Source: Aerophototrophica crusticola (GTDB lineage Bacteria > Pseudomonadota > Alphaproteobacteria > Azospirillales > Azospirillaceae). Taken from it: 64,000 nucleotides of DNA. Positions 53,989 to 63,924 of the stretch are shown here, piece by piece (within the stretch, counting starts at the first letter, position 1; every line of letters begins with the position of its first letter). The position numbers and the translations under genes are program-made. The stretch lies in NCBI GenBank assembly GCA_001939945.1, contig MOEB01000009.1:1-64000 (forward strand), written 5' to 3'. The notes under the pieces are model-generated. The model ran no database searches, was not told the origin of the DNA, and worked only from the letters and a program-made list of their open reading frames with translations.

Positions 53989-54801
53989 CTACCGGTCGGC
54001 CCCGTGCCGACGTTCCAGCCATTCCACGCCGTAGCGCACCATGTCCGGTGCCTCGAACAGGTGGCAGTGGGCGTCGCCCACCCGCCCCTGCCGGTGCCGC
54101 CCCTCACGCACATAGTCGGTGGCGATGCGCTCCACCGCGTCGGGCTGCCCCTCCACGGCGTAGCAGTCCAGGATGCCGTTGGTGTCCCAATCCTCCGCCC
54201 GGACCCAGATCTTGCGGCCGGCGGCGTCCAGCAGGGGCATCTCGGTGCTGATTCGGCGCTTGCCCGGGATGTCCGCCAGGGCCTCCGCGTGATGCAGCAC
54301 GGTGACCGCGTCCAGCGGCGCGCCCAGCAACAGGGTACGGCCCCCGGCGGCCACGAACCTGTCCAGCGGCGAGCCGGGGCCGTAGCCCCGGCCCATGCGG
54401 TGGTCGGCCAGCAGGGATTCCGCCAGGGGGCCGATGGCGGCCATGGAGGCGTCGGGGTGGGCGCTGCGGCGGGCACCGGGGTGGCGGACGATGAAGCCGT
54501 TCAGGGCCCCGAAACCGGGGTAGGTGCCCGCGATGGCGGGGTCGAAGGCCGGCCACGCCTCCTTCTCCGCCGCTGTCAGTCGGTTCTCACCCAGCGTCTC
54601 CTCATAGGGCGACCGGTCCCAGGAGACGAATGCCATCAGCGTGCCCTCCGGCCCGATCGCGTCCAGCAGGGCGCCCAGCACGGCCCCCGGCCCGCCATCT
54701 ACCGGTCCCACCGCCTTCAGGGAGGCATGCACCATCACCAGGTCGCCGGGCCGCAACCCCAGGGCCCGCAACGCGTTGGCCAGACTGTCCCGCGTGTGCA
54801 T
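53989..54801 (-). CDS. Aminoglycoside 3-N-acetyltransferase, AAC(3) family
   Basis: A 270-residue protein of the Antibiotic_NAT fold. Family segments include LGLRPGDLVMVHASLKAVG, GPEGTLMAFVSWD, RRSAHPDASMAAIGPLAE and TLLLGAPLDAVTVLHHAE. The start at 54801 has GGAAGGGACGGG upstream. It would acetylate aminoglycosides, but chromosomal members may use other substrates, such as YokD-like proteins. Divergent from a transglutaminase-like protease gene with a 93-bp shared gap. Confidence 0.87.
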   Translation of the reverse strand: MHTRDSLANALRALGLRPGDLVMVHASLKAVGPVDGGPGAVLGALLDAIGPEGTLMAFVSWDRSPYEETLGENRLTAAEKEAWPAFDPAIAGTYPGFGALNGFIVRHPGARRSAHPDASMAAIGPLAESLLADHRMGRGYGPGSPLDRFVAAGGRTLLLGAPLDAVTVLHHAEALADIPGKRRISTEMPLLDAAGRKIWVRAEDWDTNGILDCYAVEGQPDAVERIATDYVREGRHRQGRVGDAHCHLFEAPDMVRYGVEWLERRHGADR

Positions 54802-54894
54802 CCCGTCCCTTCCATGAAGATGGCTTGCAATGGATGCAGCCTGTGCCATTGTGCCGCAAGTCCAATCCAAGAAGGCGGCAAACGCCGGACGAGA

Positions 54895-55656
54895 ATGGGA
54901 AGGAACGCCAACGGGCCCTCACCGGCCCGCGCAAGCCGATGCGTGCCTGCCGCAAGTGGCCGGCCGAATGATGACTGCCGCCCGGGCCGGCAGGCGCGCC
55001 CCTGTGCTTGCCGCACCGCAGCAGGGTCGGGGACACGGCCTTGGCAGGCCCGCCATTTCCTGGCCGGGATCGCCCTGGCCCTGTTGGCGCAGCCCGCCCT
55101 GGCCGGGGCGAAGCCGGGGATGCTCCAGGGCGCGGGCGCGGTGGAACCGCCGCGCCAGTACCAGGAATACTGCCAGGCCCATGGCGCCCGCGACCCCGGC
55201 TGCCATGCCCGCTGGGGCGGCGGGCTGCCGCTGGCCGAGTCGAAGGCCGCCGTGCCGAAGCATGCCCTGCCCATGGCCGTGCACTGGCACCGGCAGGTGG
55301 TCAAGACGGTCACGGCCAAGCCCGACAAGGGCGACCGCTGGTCCGTGGCGTCCAACGGCGGCCAGGGCATGTCCGGGGACTGCGACGACGTGGTGGTGAC
55401 CACCATCGCCCACCTGGTGCGGCGCGGCGTGCCCCGGTCCGCCCTGCGCGCCACCATCGTCCGCCTGCCCGGCGACGAGGGGCACCACCTTGTCCTGGGC
55501 GTTCAGACGGAGGAGGGGGAGGTGTTCCTGGACGACCGGTCCCGCTGGCCGCTGACGGTGGCCGACGCGCTGGCGCGGGGCTATGGCTTCGTGGCCCAGG
55601 AAGTCCCGGGGGAGCCCTTCTGGCAGAGGCTGGCGGTGGAAGACGGGGCCGGCTGA
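54895..55656 (+). CDS. Transglutaminase-like cysteine protease (BTLCP/DUF920)
   Basis: A 253-residue exported protein. A hydrophobic segment HFLAGIALALLAQPALAGA acts as signal peptide after an unusually long, Arg/Pro-rich N-region, so the true start may be later or use a rare codon. The catalytic triad is visible as Cys in SGDCDDVVV, His in EGHHLVLGV and Asp in FLDDRSRWPL, as in LapG-type periplasmic proteases. LapG cuts adhesins to release biofilm; here the adhesin is not seen, though RTX proteins lie next door. Confidence 0.72.
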   Translation: MGRNANGPSPARASRCVPAASGRPNDDCRPGRQARPCACRTAAGSGTRPWQARHFLAGIALALLAQPALAGAKPGMLQGAGAVEPPRQYQEYCQAHGARDPGCHARWGGGLPLAESKAAVPKHALPMAVHWHRQVVKTVTAKPDKGDRWSVASNGGQGMSGDCDDVVVTTIAHLVRRGVPRSALRATIVRLPGDEGHHLVLGVQTEEGEVFLDDRSRWPLTVADALARGYGFVAQEVPGEPFWQRLAVEDGAG

Positions 55657-55670
55657 CCGGCCCCGCCCCC

Positions 55671-57047
55671 TCAGGCATACAGGAAATAGCTGGAATTCAC
55701 CGCATGGGTGCCGGCCAGGATGAGGCCGAACTCATAGGCCGCGTCGCCGTCCGTGTTGCCGACGATGTGGGTGTCGCCGCTTGCCGTGACGAAGAAGGTG
55801 ACCTTGCCCGCGCCGGGTGACTTGGATTGCCCGCCGAAGGTGAAGGCCTGGGTGCCGGCCACGGAGGTGTTGGCGTCGAAGCTGCCGAAGGCGATGCGGT
55901 CCCCCTCGGCGAAGCTGAAGTCGCCGATGAAGTCCGCCACCCCCTGCCCGTTCACCACGCTGTACGGCGCGTCAGACGCAGCGAAGAACCAGAACTTGTC
56001 GGCCCCCGCGTCGCCCCACAGGCTGTCGATGCCGGCGCCGCCGTTGATGTCGTCGTTCCCGGCCACGCCGCTAGGCGGCAGGCTGCCCGGGTCCGCCGGC
56101 GGGAAGTCGGGCAGCAGCTCGTCATGGGTGTCCCCATGGATCACGTCGTTCCCGGCCCCGCCGAACAGCCGGTCGTTGCCGCCCCAGCCGAACAGCCAGT
56201 CGGTGCCGCCGCCGCCGCGCAGCTCGTTGGCGCCCGTGTCGCCGACGACGGAGGTGAACCGGTCCCCCACCACCTGCACGTTCTCGATGTTGGGCAGGTT
56301 GGACAGGAACAGCACGGCGTCATACTCGCCGCCCCGGTATTCCACCGTGTCGGTGCCGCCGCCCGCCTCCTCGATGATCTGGAATCGGGCGTCGGAATAG
56401 TAGTTCATCCAGCTGTCGGGCATGACGTAGTAGTCGTTGCCCGTGCCGCCGCGGACCGTGGTGAAGGTTTCGGTGCTGGTGGCGTCGATGCCCACCAGGT
56501 CGATCCGGTCGTTGCCGGAGCCGCCGTTCACCGTGCCGCCGCCCGGCCCGACGATGATGGTGTCGTTGCCGGACCCGCCATCGACGGTGTCGAAGCCCTC
56601 GCCATCCTCGATCCGGTCATCGCCGGCGCCGCCGTTCAGCGTGTCGTCGCCCAGGCCGCCCCGCAGCGTGTCGTTGCCGTCGCCGCCGTCCAGGCGGTTG
56701 GCCAGGGCATTGCCCGTCAACGTGTCGGCATAGGAGCTGCCCCGCAGGTTCTCGATGGAGACCAGCGTGTCCCAGCCCCACCTGGTGTCCTGCGCGCCCG
56801 CCAGCAGCAGGTTCACCACCACGCCCCTGGTGGCGCTGGCATAGCTGGCCGTGTCCGTGCCGCTGCCCCCGTCCACCCGGTCGTTGCCCGACCCGCCGTC
56901 CAGTGTGTCGTTCCCGCCCTCGCCATACAGGAAATCGTTTCCCGCCAAGCCGCGCAGCGTGTCGTTGCCGCCGCGGCCCCACAGGGTGTCCGCCGACGCC
57001 GTCCCGTCCTTCGTGTCGGCGCCAGCCGACCCGTACCAGACCACCAT
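55671..57047 (-). CDS. RTX-type calcium-binding secreted protein
   Basis: A 458-residue protein made mainly of GGxGxDxLx nonapeptide repeats: blocks near the start (GRGGNDTLRGLAGNDFLYGEG), at residues about 100-180 and about 265-295, which fold on calcium. The C-terminal part (about 345-458) is of the kind recognised by type I secretion (GVADFIGDFSFAEGDRIAFG). No catalytic domain or signal peptide. No ABC exporter gene is present in the window. Same orientation as the CAP-RTX gene upstream; 266 bp separate them. Confidence 0.88.
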   Translation of the reverse strand: MVVWYGSAGADTKDGTASADTLWGRGGNDTLRGLAGNDFLYGEGGNDTLDGGSGNDRVDGGSGTDTASYASATRGVVVNLLLAGAQDTRWGWDTLVSIENLRGSSYADTLTGNALANRLDGGDGNDTLRGGLGDDTLNGGAGDDRIEDGEGFDTVDGGSGNDTIIVGPGGGTVNGGSGNDRIDLVGIDATSTETFTTVRGGTGNDYYVMPDSWMNYYSDARFQIIEEAGGGTDTVEYRGGEYDAVLFLSNLPNIENVQVVGDRFTSVVGDTGANELRGGGGTDWLFGWGGNDRLFGGAGNDVIHGDTHDELLPDFPPADPGSLPPSGVAGNDDINGGAGIDSLWGDAGADKFWFFAASDAPYSVVNGQGVADFIGDFSFAEGDRIAFGSFDANTSVAGTQAFTFGGQSKSPGAGKVTFFVTASGDTHIVGNTDGDAAYEFGLILAGTHAVNSSYFLYA

Positions 57048-57313
57048 GGTTTCCCCCCGGAATCCAGGCGGGGCCCTCCCGCCAGAGTGGATTTGAGGTT
57101 AATTGAAGAAACCGGCGGGACAGCGCGCGCTTCGGAGTGCGGGCATATCCCTGGCGGGCCGCGGCCCGGACGCGAATAGGGGCAGGGACGGAGGGGACGC
57201 CTCCCCTCCGTCCTACACCGCCAGGGATGTGGAACCCTGTCAGCCCAGCCTGACGCCAGGCCAGCGACTTTCGGCCCGCGGGCCCACGCTTACGTGAGCC
57301 AGGCCCACGGTCA

Positions 57314-58576
57314 TCACGCCAGGAGCCAAGCCCCCTTGTCGGCCAGGGTGGACATGTCCACGCCTGCCAGGGTGACCAGCGGCTGGTAGCCGTTGCCACC
57401 GCCATTGCCGTCCACGTCCAGCCTGGCGCCGTCCGCGGCCTGGGTGAGGCGCAGCCAGCCCTCCGCGAAGGGGTCGGTGCCGGCGAAGCCCGCCCGGTCC
57501 AGCAGGGCGGTGACGTCGATCCGGTCCCCCTGCGCCAGGCTGAAGTCCGCCACCCGGTCCGCCCCTTCCCCGGCGGCGCGGAAGGCGAAGCGGTCGGCCC
57601 CGGCGCCGCCGGTGAGGTTGTCCGCCCCGTTGCCGCCGACCAGCAGGTCATCCCCCGCCCCGCCGCTGAGCTGGTCGTTGCCGCCATAGCCCCGCAGCGT
57701 GTCGTTGCCGTCCCCACCCACCAGCATGTCGGCCACGGTGGAGGAGCCGTACAGCGTCTTGCCCGCCACCGGCACGGGCGCCGGCGCCGCCGCGTCCACG
57801 GCGCTGTTCAGGTCCAGCTTGACGTTGCCGGTGCCCACGGTGGCGGTCTTGGTGACCGGTGCGGCCAGCCCGCCGCCGCTGAAGGTGACGGTGTAGGTCC
57901 CCGCGGGCAGGGCCATCTGGTAGCCGCCGGCGTCCCAGGTGGTGATGAAATAGCTGGCGCCCGTCGTGGAACGCGCCTGCACGGTCAGGCCGCCCAGCCC
58001 CTCCCCCACGTCATAGAAGGCGTCCGCGTCCTTGTCGGCGAAGGCGACGCCGGTCAGGAAGACGGCGCTGCCGGACTTGGCGAAGGCCTGGGTGGCGTTC
58101 ACCGCCTCATACCCCTTGAACTCCCCCGCCCGGATGCCGATGCCGGCCTCGCGGAACGTCTCCGACAGGATGTTGGTGCGGTGGCCGGCGGACTTGAACA
58201 GGCCGGACGCCTGCTGGTCCACCAGGGCCTGGGTGATGGGCATCTTCGTGCCGTAGTTGATGGCGATGTTCTCCCCCCAGCTCCAGGAGCCGGAGAAGAC
58301 ATAGCCCGCCGCCTTCATCCGGTCGCCGGGGCTGGAGCCGTTCACGCCCGTGTGGCTGAAGGTGTCCGTGGCCAGGACCCAGTCGGAATGGCTGTCCGCC
58401 GCGTCGTTCAGCAGGGCGTTGAAGGCCAGCGGCGCCTTGGCCGTCGCCTTGATGGTGCCGGCCGCCAGGCCCTGGTTCAGGTCGATGCCCAGCCGCGCCG
58501 CCTCTGCCGCCGGGTTGGCGCGGGCGCGGTTCACCAGCTCCATCATGTACTGCTCGAAGGCCGTGGGTTGGGCCAT
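57314..58576 (-). CDS. CAP-domain protein with C-terminal RTX repeats
   Basis: A 420-residue protein. The N-terminal CAP/SCP domain (about 1-165) has FEQYMMELVNRARANPAAEA, HSDWVLATDTFSHTG, WSWGENIAINYG and SGLFKSAGHRTNILS, with the paired His and Glu of the CAP cavity. A beta-sandwich carboxypeptidase-regulatory-like segment (GEGLGGLTVQARSTTGASY) follows at 190-260. RTX repeats (GGDGNDTLRGYGGNDQLSGGAG) at 290-325 precede a type I secretion tail. No signal peptide. Likely a secreted calcium-dependent protein of unknown target. Confidence 0.9.
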   Translation of the reverse strand: MAQPTAFEQYMMELVNRARANPAAEAARLGIDLNQGLAAGTIKATAKAPLAFNALLNDAADSHSDWVLATDTFSHTGVNGSSPGDRMKAAGYVFSGSWSWGENIAINYGTKMPITQALVDQQASGLFKSAGHRTNILSETFREAGIGIRAGEFKGYEAVNATQAFAKSGSAVFLTGVAFADKDADAFYDVGEGLGGLTVQARSTTGASYFITTWDAGGYQMALPAGTYTVTFSGGGLAAPVTKTATVGTGNVKLDLNSAVDAAAPAPVPVAGKTLYGSSTVADMLVGGDGNDTLRGYGGNDQLSGGAGDDLLVGGNGADNLTGGAGADRFAFRAAGEGADRVADFSLAQGDRIDVTALLDRAGFAGTDPFAEGWLRLTQAADGARLDVDGNGGGNGYQPLVTLAGVDMSTLADKGAWLLA

Positions 58577-58924
58577 GTCGTTCCCTCCGCTTTCCGGTCA
58601 GGCCTTGGTACCGGAAAGCGGAACGGCCGGTGTTGGGACAAGCGGTGGCGGCAGGGATCGGGGCAATTCCGTGCGGAAACCCTTGGAAAACCGACGGGAT
58701 CGGCCCGCGAAGCGACCGCGCCCCGGCCGGTGAGCCCGCACTTCCCGGCACCAGGGGTGGCACCCTTCGATCCCGGGGGCAAGGGGTGCGGAGTCGAAGA
58801 AGGGGTAAGCGGGCCGTTCCTGCGTAATGGAAGCGCAACCGGCAGGTTTGCGGCTTGAGGCCGACCGGGTTCGCATCCCGCGAGAAAGCCTGGCGGTCGA
58901 CGCGACTGGGGAGGGTCGTCCGTC
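58577..58924. other. Gene-free divergent region of 348 bp
   Basis: Between the divergent CAP-RTX gene and the symporter gene. It holds a small hairpin, GCACCCTT...AAGGGGTGC (58760-58789), and presumably both promoters; no clear consensus site is visible. Confidence 0.5.
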
Positions 58925-61306
58925 ATGCTTGACCTGTTGATTGTGCTGGCATTCGTAGTCTACGCGATCGGTTCCGGCATCAGAGCCAAGAGCGCCGCGG
59001 GGCAAAACCTTCAGGAATACTTCCTGGCCGGCAAATCCATTCCCGGCTGGAAATCCGGCATGTCCATGGCGGCGACCCAATTCGCGGCCGACACGCCGCT
59101 GCTGGTCACCGGCCTGGTCGCCACGGCCGGCGTTTTCGCCCTGTGGCGGCTGTGGGTCTATGCCCTGGCCTTCCTGATGATGGCCTACATCTTCAGCAGC
59201 GCCTGGCGGCGCGGCGGCGTGCTGACCGACGCCGAGCTGACGGAGACGCGATACAGCGGCAAGGGCGTGCTGGCCCTGCGCGTCACCAAGGCGATCTATT
59301 ACGGCACCGTGATCAACTGCATCGTCCTGGCCATGGTGCTGGTGGCGGCCGTCCGCATTTCCGAGGTCTTCCTGCCTTGGCACCTCTGGCTGCCCACGGG
59401 CCTGTACCAGGGCATCGTCGGCTTCGTCCAGTCCATCGGCCTGCAGCTGGGGGAAAGCGTCACCGGCCTGCCGCCGGAGATGGCGACCACCAACAACCTG
59501 ATCTCCATCCTGCTGATCGTGGGCTTCACGGCGACCTACGCCACCACGGGCGGCCTGCGCAGCGTCATCAACACGGACGTGGTGCAGATCGTGTTGGCCA
59601 TGGTGGCAACCGGCCTCTACGCCTGGTTCGTGGCGCAGGCGGTGGGCGGTTTCGGCAGCATCACGGATCGGTTCGTCGAGATCTACGGGGTGGAGAAGGC
59701 GAACGAGACCTTGTCCTTCGGCCCCGTGGGTGCCGGGGACGTGATCATGCCGTTCCTGGTGATCATCAGCCTGCAATGGTTCTTCCAGATGAACTCGGAC
59801 GGCACGGGCTACCTGGCCCAGCGCAGCATGGCGTGCCGGACCGACCGGGACGCCCGCATCGCCGGCATCATCTTCACCTGGGTGCAGATCTTCGCCCGCA
59901 GCCTGTTCTGGGTGGTCATCGCCGTGGGCCTGATGATCCTGTACCCCTTCACGCCCGAGCAGGCGGGGGAGGCGACCTTCGCCGCCCAGCGGGAGATGCT
60001 GTTCGTCACCGGCATCGACGATCTGCTGCCCCCCGGCATCCGCGGGCTGATGGCCACGGGGCTGCTGGCGGCCCTCGCCTCCACCGTGGACACGCACCTG
60101 AACTGGGGCGCGGGGTATTGGAGCAACGACGTCTATGACCGGTATGTCTGCAAGCACCTGCTGCGGCGGGAGGCCAAGGGCAAGGAGCTGGTCATCGTCG
60201 CCCGCCTGTCCAACGTGCTGATCCTGGTCATCGCCCTGGCGGTCATGGCCAACCTCGGCTCCATCCAGACGGCGTGGTTCATCTCCCTGCTGTTCGGGGC
60301 GGGCATGGGGTCGGTGCTGGTGCTGCGCTGGCTGTGGGAGCGGATCAACCTGTTCTCCGAGATGGCGGCCATGGCGGCCTCCATCATCCTCGCCCCCATC
60401 CTGCTGGTGACCATGGGGACGGAGGAGAACGAGGAGTGGATCCGGCTGCTGATCATGGCCGCGGTCACCACCTCCGTCGCCATCGGCGTCACCTTCATCA
60501 CGCCCAAGACCAACGAGAAGACCCTGCTGGCCTTCTATGAGCGGGTGCAGCCCTATGGCTGGTGGCCGCGCACGGCGGCCCTGGCCGGCGACCGGCCCAA
60601 CGCCCCCATGCAGGCCCTGGTCCGGCGGACGCAGGCCCTGCTGGTGACGGCGGCGTCGGTGTTCCTGCTGCTGCTGGGCACCGGGCGGCTGCTGGTGCCG
60701 GCCCCCGACGCCAACACCTGGGCGAGCTGGGCCCTGGTGATCGGCGGCCTGGCCCTGGTCCCCATCTGGTGGAAGGACGCCAACCGCGACGACATGGAGG
60801 TGGACCGGTCCGCCCATGCCAACGACCAGCAACAGGACGAGCACGCCCTGCTGCACCGGGAGGACGGGCTGGAGGCCGCCCTCCGCGAGCTGGCCACGCA
60901 CATGGACAAGATCTACGGCCTGCCCGTGGTGGTGGATGTGCAGGCCGGCGCCCGGGTGAAGGACGAGGGGCATCGCCTGATGCTGTTCGAGCTGACCCAG
61001 GACCTGCTGATCCACATCGCCGGCCCCAACCGCGCGGGGCCCGTGCGGGTGGCGCTGAGCCAGGTGGACGACCGGGACCTGGTGGAGCTGGTCCTGCCCG
61101 AGCCGGTGGACTTCGGCCCGTGCTCCCGCGAGGCGTCCAACGGGCGGCTGAGCGAGCAGGACGTGCTGGACCGGGCGGAGGAACGGATGAGCCACATCTG
61201 CGGCAGCTTCCGGATCCTGCCCGACCGGCGGCGGGCCGAACGCCTGCAGATGTCCGCGCCGATCTACGGGGCCACGGTGCGGGTCTATCCCCAGGCGGCG
61301 GAGTGA
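58925..61306 (+). CDS. Sodium/solute symporter with a degenerate kinase-like C-terminal domain
   Basis: A 793-residue membrane protein. Residues 1 to about 620 are an SSS-family symporter with around 14 helices: [60 protein letters not shown] and [20 protein letters not shown]. Residues about 645-793 are soluble and resemble the ATPase part of NarX/UhpB-type kinases: [38 protein letters not shown], and a final [17 protein letters not shown]. The N-box Asn and the G boxes needed for ATP are not conserved. Substrate unknown. It may be a transporter that senses or regulates through this tail. Confidence 0.82.
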   Translation: MLDLLIVLAFVVYAIGSGIRAKSAAGQNLQEYFLAGKSIPGWKSGMSMAATQFAADTPLLVTGLVATAGVFALWRLWVYALAFLMMAYIFSSAWRRGGVLTDAELTETRYSGKGVLALRVTKAIYYGTVINCIVLAMVLVAAVRISEVFLPWHLWLPTGLYQGIVGFVQSIGLQLGESVTGLPPEMATTNNLISILLIVGFTATYATTGGLRSVINTDVVQIVLAMVATGLYAWFVAQAVGGFGSITDRFVEIYGVEKANETLSFGPVGAGDVIMPFLVIISLQWFFQMNSDGTGYLAQRSMACRTDRDARIAGIIFTWVQIFARSLFWVVIAVGLMILYPFTPEQAGEATFAAQREMLFVTGIDDLLPPGIRGLMATGLLAALASTVDTHLNWGAGYWSNDVYDRYVCKHLLRREAKGKELVIVARLSNVLILVIALAVMANLGSIQTAWFISLLFGAGMGSVLVLRWLWERINLFSEMAAMAASIILAPILLVTMGTEENEEWIRLLIMAAVTTSVAIGVTFITPKTNEKTLLAFYERVQPYGWWPRTAALAGDRPNAPMQALVRRTQALLVTAASVFLLLLGTGRLLVPAPDANTWASWALVIGGLALVPIWWKDANRDDMEVDRSAHANDQQQDEHALLHREDGLEAALRELATHMDKIYGLPVVVDVQAGARVKDEGHRLMLFELTQDLLIHIAGPNRAGPVRVALSQVDDRDLVELVLPEPVDFGPCSREASNGRLSEQDVLDRAEERMSHICGSFRILPDRRRAERLQMSAPIYGATVRVYPQAAE

Positions 61307-61505
61307 CGGGACGGCGCGGCGGGACGGGGAACCGTCCCGCCGCGCTCCTCCCGCGCAAGCAATCTGCCTTTCAGCCTATGACTATTCGCATTACCCCTTC
61401 CGATACGAATTTTTAAGGCTCGGACATTCTACTCCACGGGCCGCCTATTTGCGGCGGGTCGGTTCGGAAACGGGCGCCGGCCCGCCAAGCCGACCCGGGG
61501 AAATG

Positions 61506-63530
61506 ATGATCCAGCGTATCCAGTCCGCCTCCATCACGGCGCGCCTTCTCGGCACCGCCATCTTGTCCGTCACCCTGATGACGGGTCTGGGGGTGGTGGC
61601 GAACAACACGCTCGCCAGCGCGGAGGCCGAGGCCCAGGCCGTGTTGGCCGCGACGGAAGCTGCCAACATGGCCGCGGAGGCCGAGGAGGGCGTGCGCCTG
61701 AGCGCCACCCTGCTGCGCGACATGTACCTGGCCGCCAACGCGGAAGAAGCCGCCAAGGCCGGGGAGGCGACGGCCGCGGAGGCCGCGCGCACCGCCAAGG
61801 CCATCAGGTCCATCGCCGACGCCGCCGGCAGCGAGGGCAAGCGCGCCAAGTTCGATGCCCTGGGCGCCACCTGGGAAGAGCACCGCCAGGCCATCACCGA
61901 CGTCACCCGCCTGTCGGTGGAGCGGCTGAAGGTCCGGCAGGAGGAGCTTTTCGGGATGGGCCCCAAGGTGGCGGAGCGGCTGCGCGCCCTGTCCGCCGCC
62001 GCGATGGCTTCCGGCGCCCCCGCCGGCGCGGCCGCCGACGTCGCCCGGGTGGTGGAGCTGTACAACGACGCCCGCGGCGCCACCCTGCGCTTCCTGAGCG
62101 AGGGCGACCCCAAGACCATGGAGCGGGTGGAGAGGTCCGGCCGCGAGGCGGACGGGCTGCTGGCCGAGCTGGCGAAGGCCCCGTCGCTGGCGGCCCCCGC
62201 CAAGGCGGCGCAGGAGATCATCGCCAACTATGTCGCCGTGGCCCGCAAGCTGGGCGACTTGGCGGGCAAGATTGCCGATGTGCGCGCCAACCGGATCAAC
62301 CCGACCCGGGAGAAGGTCCTGGAAGGGGTGGAGGGCTTCGTCCAGGTTTCCGACCTTGCCCAGGCGGCGAAGATGGAGGGCATCCAGGCCAGCACGTCCG
62401 GGGCCCGGTGGACGGTGCTGGGGGCGCTGGCCGGCATCGCCGCCCTGCTGTTCGGCGTGTTGCTGCTGGTTTCCCGCTCCATCACCCGCCCGGTCCGCAC
62501 CCTGACGGGCGCCATGGGCCGCCTGGCGGGCGGCGAGCTGGAGACGGAGGTGGAAGGCACGACCCGCGGCGACGAGGTGGGCGCCATGGCGCGGGCGGTG
62601 CAGGTCTTCAAGGAGAATGCCCTGAGGGTGCGGGCCCTGGAGGCCGAGGCCGCCCGGCAGAAGGAGGCCGCGGAGCAGGAGCGCCGCGCCGCCCTGCTGA
62701 GCCTGGCCAGCGACTTCGAGGCCGGCGTGAAGGGCGTGGTGGACGCCGTCGCCACCGCCGCCACGGAGATGGAGGCCGCCGCCGCGTCCATGGGGGCCAC
62801 GGCGGAGGAGACCACCCGCCAGGCCGGTGCCGTGGCCGCCGCCGCGGACCAGGCCAGCGCCAACGTCAACACGGTGGCCGGCGCCACGGAGGAGCTGTCC
62901 GCCAGCATCCAGGAGATCAGCCGCCAGGTGCTGGCCTCCAGCGACATCGCCGGCCGGGCGGTTGGGGAGGCCGGGCAGGCCAGCGACACCATGCGCACCC
63001 TGGCGGAGTCGGCCCAGAAGATCGGGGAGGTGGTGCAGCTCATCAGCGACATCGCCAGCCAGACCAACCTGCTGGCCCTGAACGCCACCATCGAGGCGGC
63101 CCGGGCGGGGGAGGCCGGCAAGGGCTTCGCCGTGGTGGCATCGGAGGTGAAGGCGCTGGCCACCCAGACCGCCCGGGCGACGGAGGAGATCGGCGCCCAG
63201 ATCCAGGGCATCCAGCAGGCCACCGGGGCCGCCAGCCGCACCATCGACGGCGTGGCCGGCACCATCAGCCGGATGAGCGAGATCGCCGCCGGCATCGCCG
63301 CGGCGGTGGAGCAGCAGCAGGCCGCCACCCGCGACATCGCCGGCAACGTGGCCCAGGCCGCCCAGGGCACGGCGGAGGTGTCGTCCAACATCGGCGGGGT
63401 GAACCGTGCCGCCGGGGAGACCGGCACCGCCGCCACCCAGGTGCAGGGTGCCGCCTCTGGCCTGGCCCGGGAGGCGGAGCAGCTCCGCCGCCAGGTGGGC
63501 AGCTTCCTGGAGACGGTCCGGGCTGCCTGA
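61506..63530 (+). CDS. Methyl-accepting chemotaxis protein
   Basis: A 674-residue receptor. Helix 1 near the N-terminus ([21 protein letters not shown]), a long helical periplasmic domain of about 270 residues rich in Ala/Glu (probably a helical-bimodular ligand domain), helix 2 at about 300-325 ([21 protein letters not shown]), HAMP ([20 protein letters not shown]) and the signalling domain with [21 protein letters not shown]. The C-terminus [15 protein letters not shown] has no pentapeptide tether. Two adjacent ATGs (61503, 61506); the second has the better spacing. Confidence 0.93.
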   Translation: MIQRIQSASITARLLGTAILSVTLMTGLGVVANNTLASAEAEAQAVLAATEAANMAAEAEEGVRLSATLLRDMYLAANAEEAAKAGEATAAEAARTAKAIRSIADAAGSEGKRAKFDALGATWEEHRQAITDVTRLSVERLKVRQEELFGMGPKVAERLRALSAAAMASGAPAGAAADVARVVELYNDARGATLRFLSEGDPKTMERVERSGREADGLLAELAKAPSLAAPAKAAQEIIANYVAVARKLGDLAGKIADVRANRINPTREKVLEGVEGFVQVSDLAQAAKMEGIQASTSGARWTVLGALAGIAALLFGVLLLVSRSITRPVRTLTGAMGRLAGGELETEVEGTTRGDEVGAMARAVQVFKENALRVRALEAEAARQKEAAEQERRAALLSLASDFEAGVKGVVDAVATAATEMEAAAASMGATAEETTRQAGAVAAAADQASANVNTVAGATEELSASIQEISRQVLASSDIAGRAVGEAGQASDTMRTLAESAQKIGEVVQLISDIASQTNLLALNATIEAARAGEAGKGFAVVASEVKALATQTARATEEIGAQIQGIQQATGAASRTIDGVAGTISRMSEIAAGIAAAVEQQQAATRDIAGNVAQAAQGTAEVSSNIGGVNRAAGETGTAATQVQGAASGLAREAEQLRRQVGSFLETVRAA

Positions 63531-63549
63531 CAGGCGGGGCAGGAATGGA

Positions 63550-63585
63550 AAGGGCGTGCGGCCGGGGCCCTGGCCGCACGCCCTT
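63550..63585. terminator. Hairpin terminator between convergent genes
   Basis: A 14-bp perfect stem AAGGGCGTGCGGCC / GGCCGCACGCCCTT with an 8-nt loop lies 19 bp after the chemoreceptor stop and just beyond the end of the convergent Cys-rich gene. No long T-run on either side. Confidence 0.6.
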
Positions 63586-63592
63586 CGTCATG

Positions 63593-63796
63593 TCAGCGGC
63601 TGGCGATCCGGTCGCTGGGGGAGACGACGCAGGGCTGGAACTCGCCGCACCAGTCGCCCTGGGCCACGTGGGGCCAGCGCACGTCCCGCGGGGTGGCAGC
63701 CGCGCCCAGGGACTTCGGACCGTCCGTCGGCTGCGGGGCATAGCGGCGGCACTGGGACTGGTCCTTGTACCAGAAACGGCATTCGCCACAGATCAT
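63593..63796 (-). CDS. Small cysteine-rich protein (67 aa)
   Basis: A 67-residue protein with cysteines in MICGECRFWYKDQSQCRRYAP and GDWCGEFQPC, spaced like a zinc or iron site (CxxC...C...C). Short proteins of this shape are found in alphaproteobacteria without known function. The start at 63796 begins the CxxC motif; an ATG at 63853 is in frame but the upstream residues look like shadow sequence. Confidence 0.6.
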   Translation of the reverse strand: MICGECRFWYKDQSQCRRYAPQPTDGPKSLGAAATPRDVRWPHVAQGDWCGEFQPCVVSPSDRIASR

Positions 63797-63872
63797 GGCC
63801 GTCACTCCTGTCGGTGGAAGGGTCTGCCCCTTCCAATCCCTGCCGACAGCCACCGTTCCGGATGCAAATGGT

Positions 63873-63908
63873 TATCACCGCGGGCCGCCGGGGCCGCCCG
63901 CGGTGATA
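63873..63908. terminator. Hairpin downstream of a minus-strand gene
   Basis: A 13-bp perfect stem TATCACCGCGGGC / GCCCGCGGTGATA with a 10-nt loop lies 16 bp beyond a minus-strand stop at 63925. It probably ends transcription of the gene that enters the window from the right. Confidence 0.5.
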
Positions 63909-63924
63909 CGGGTGGAAGCCGGCC

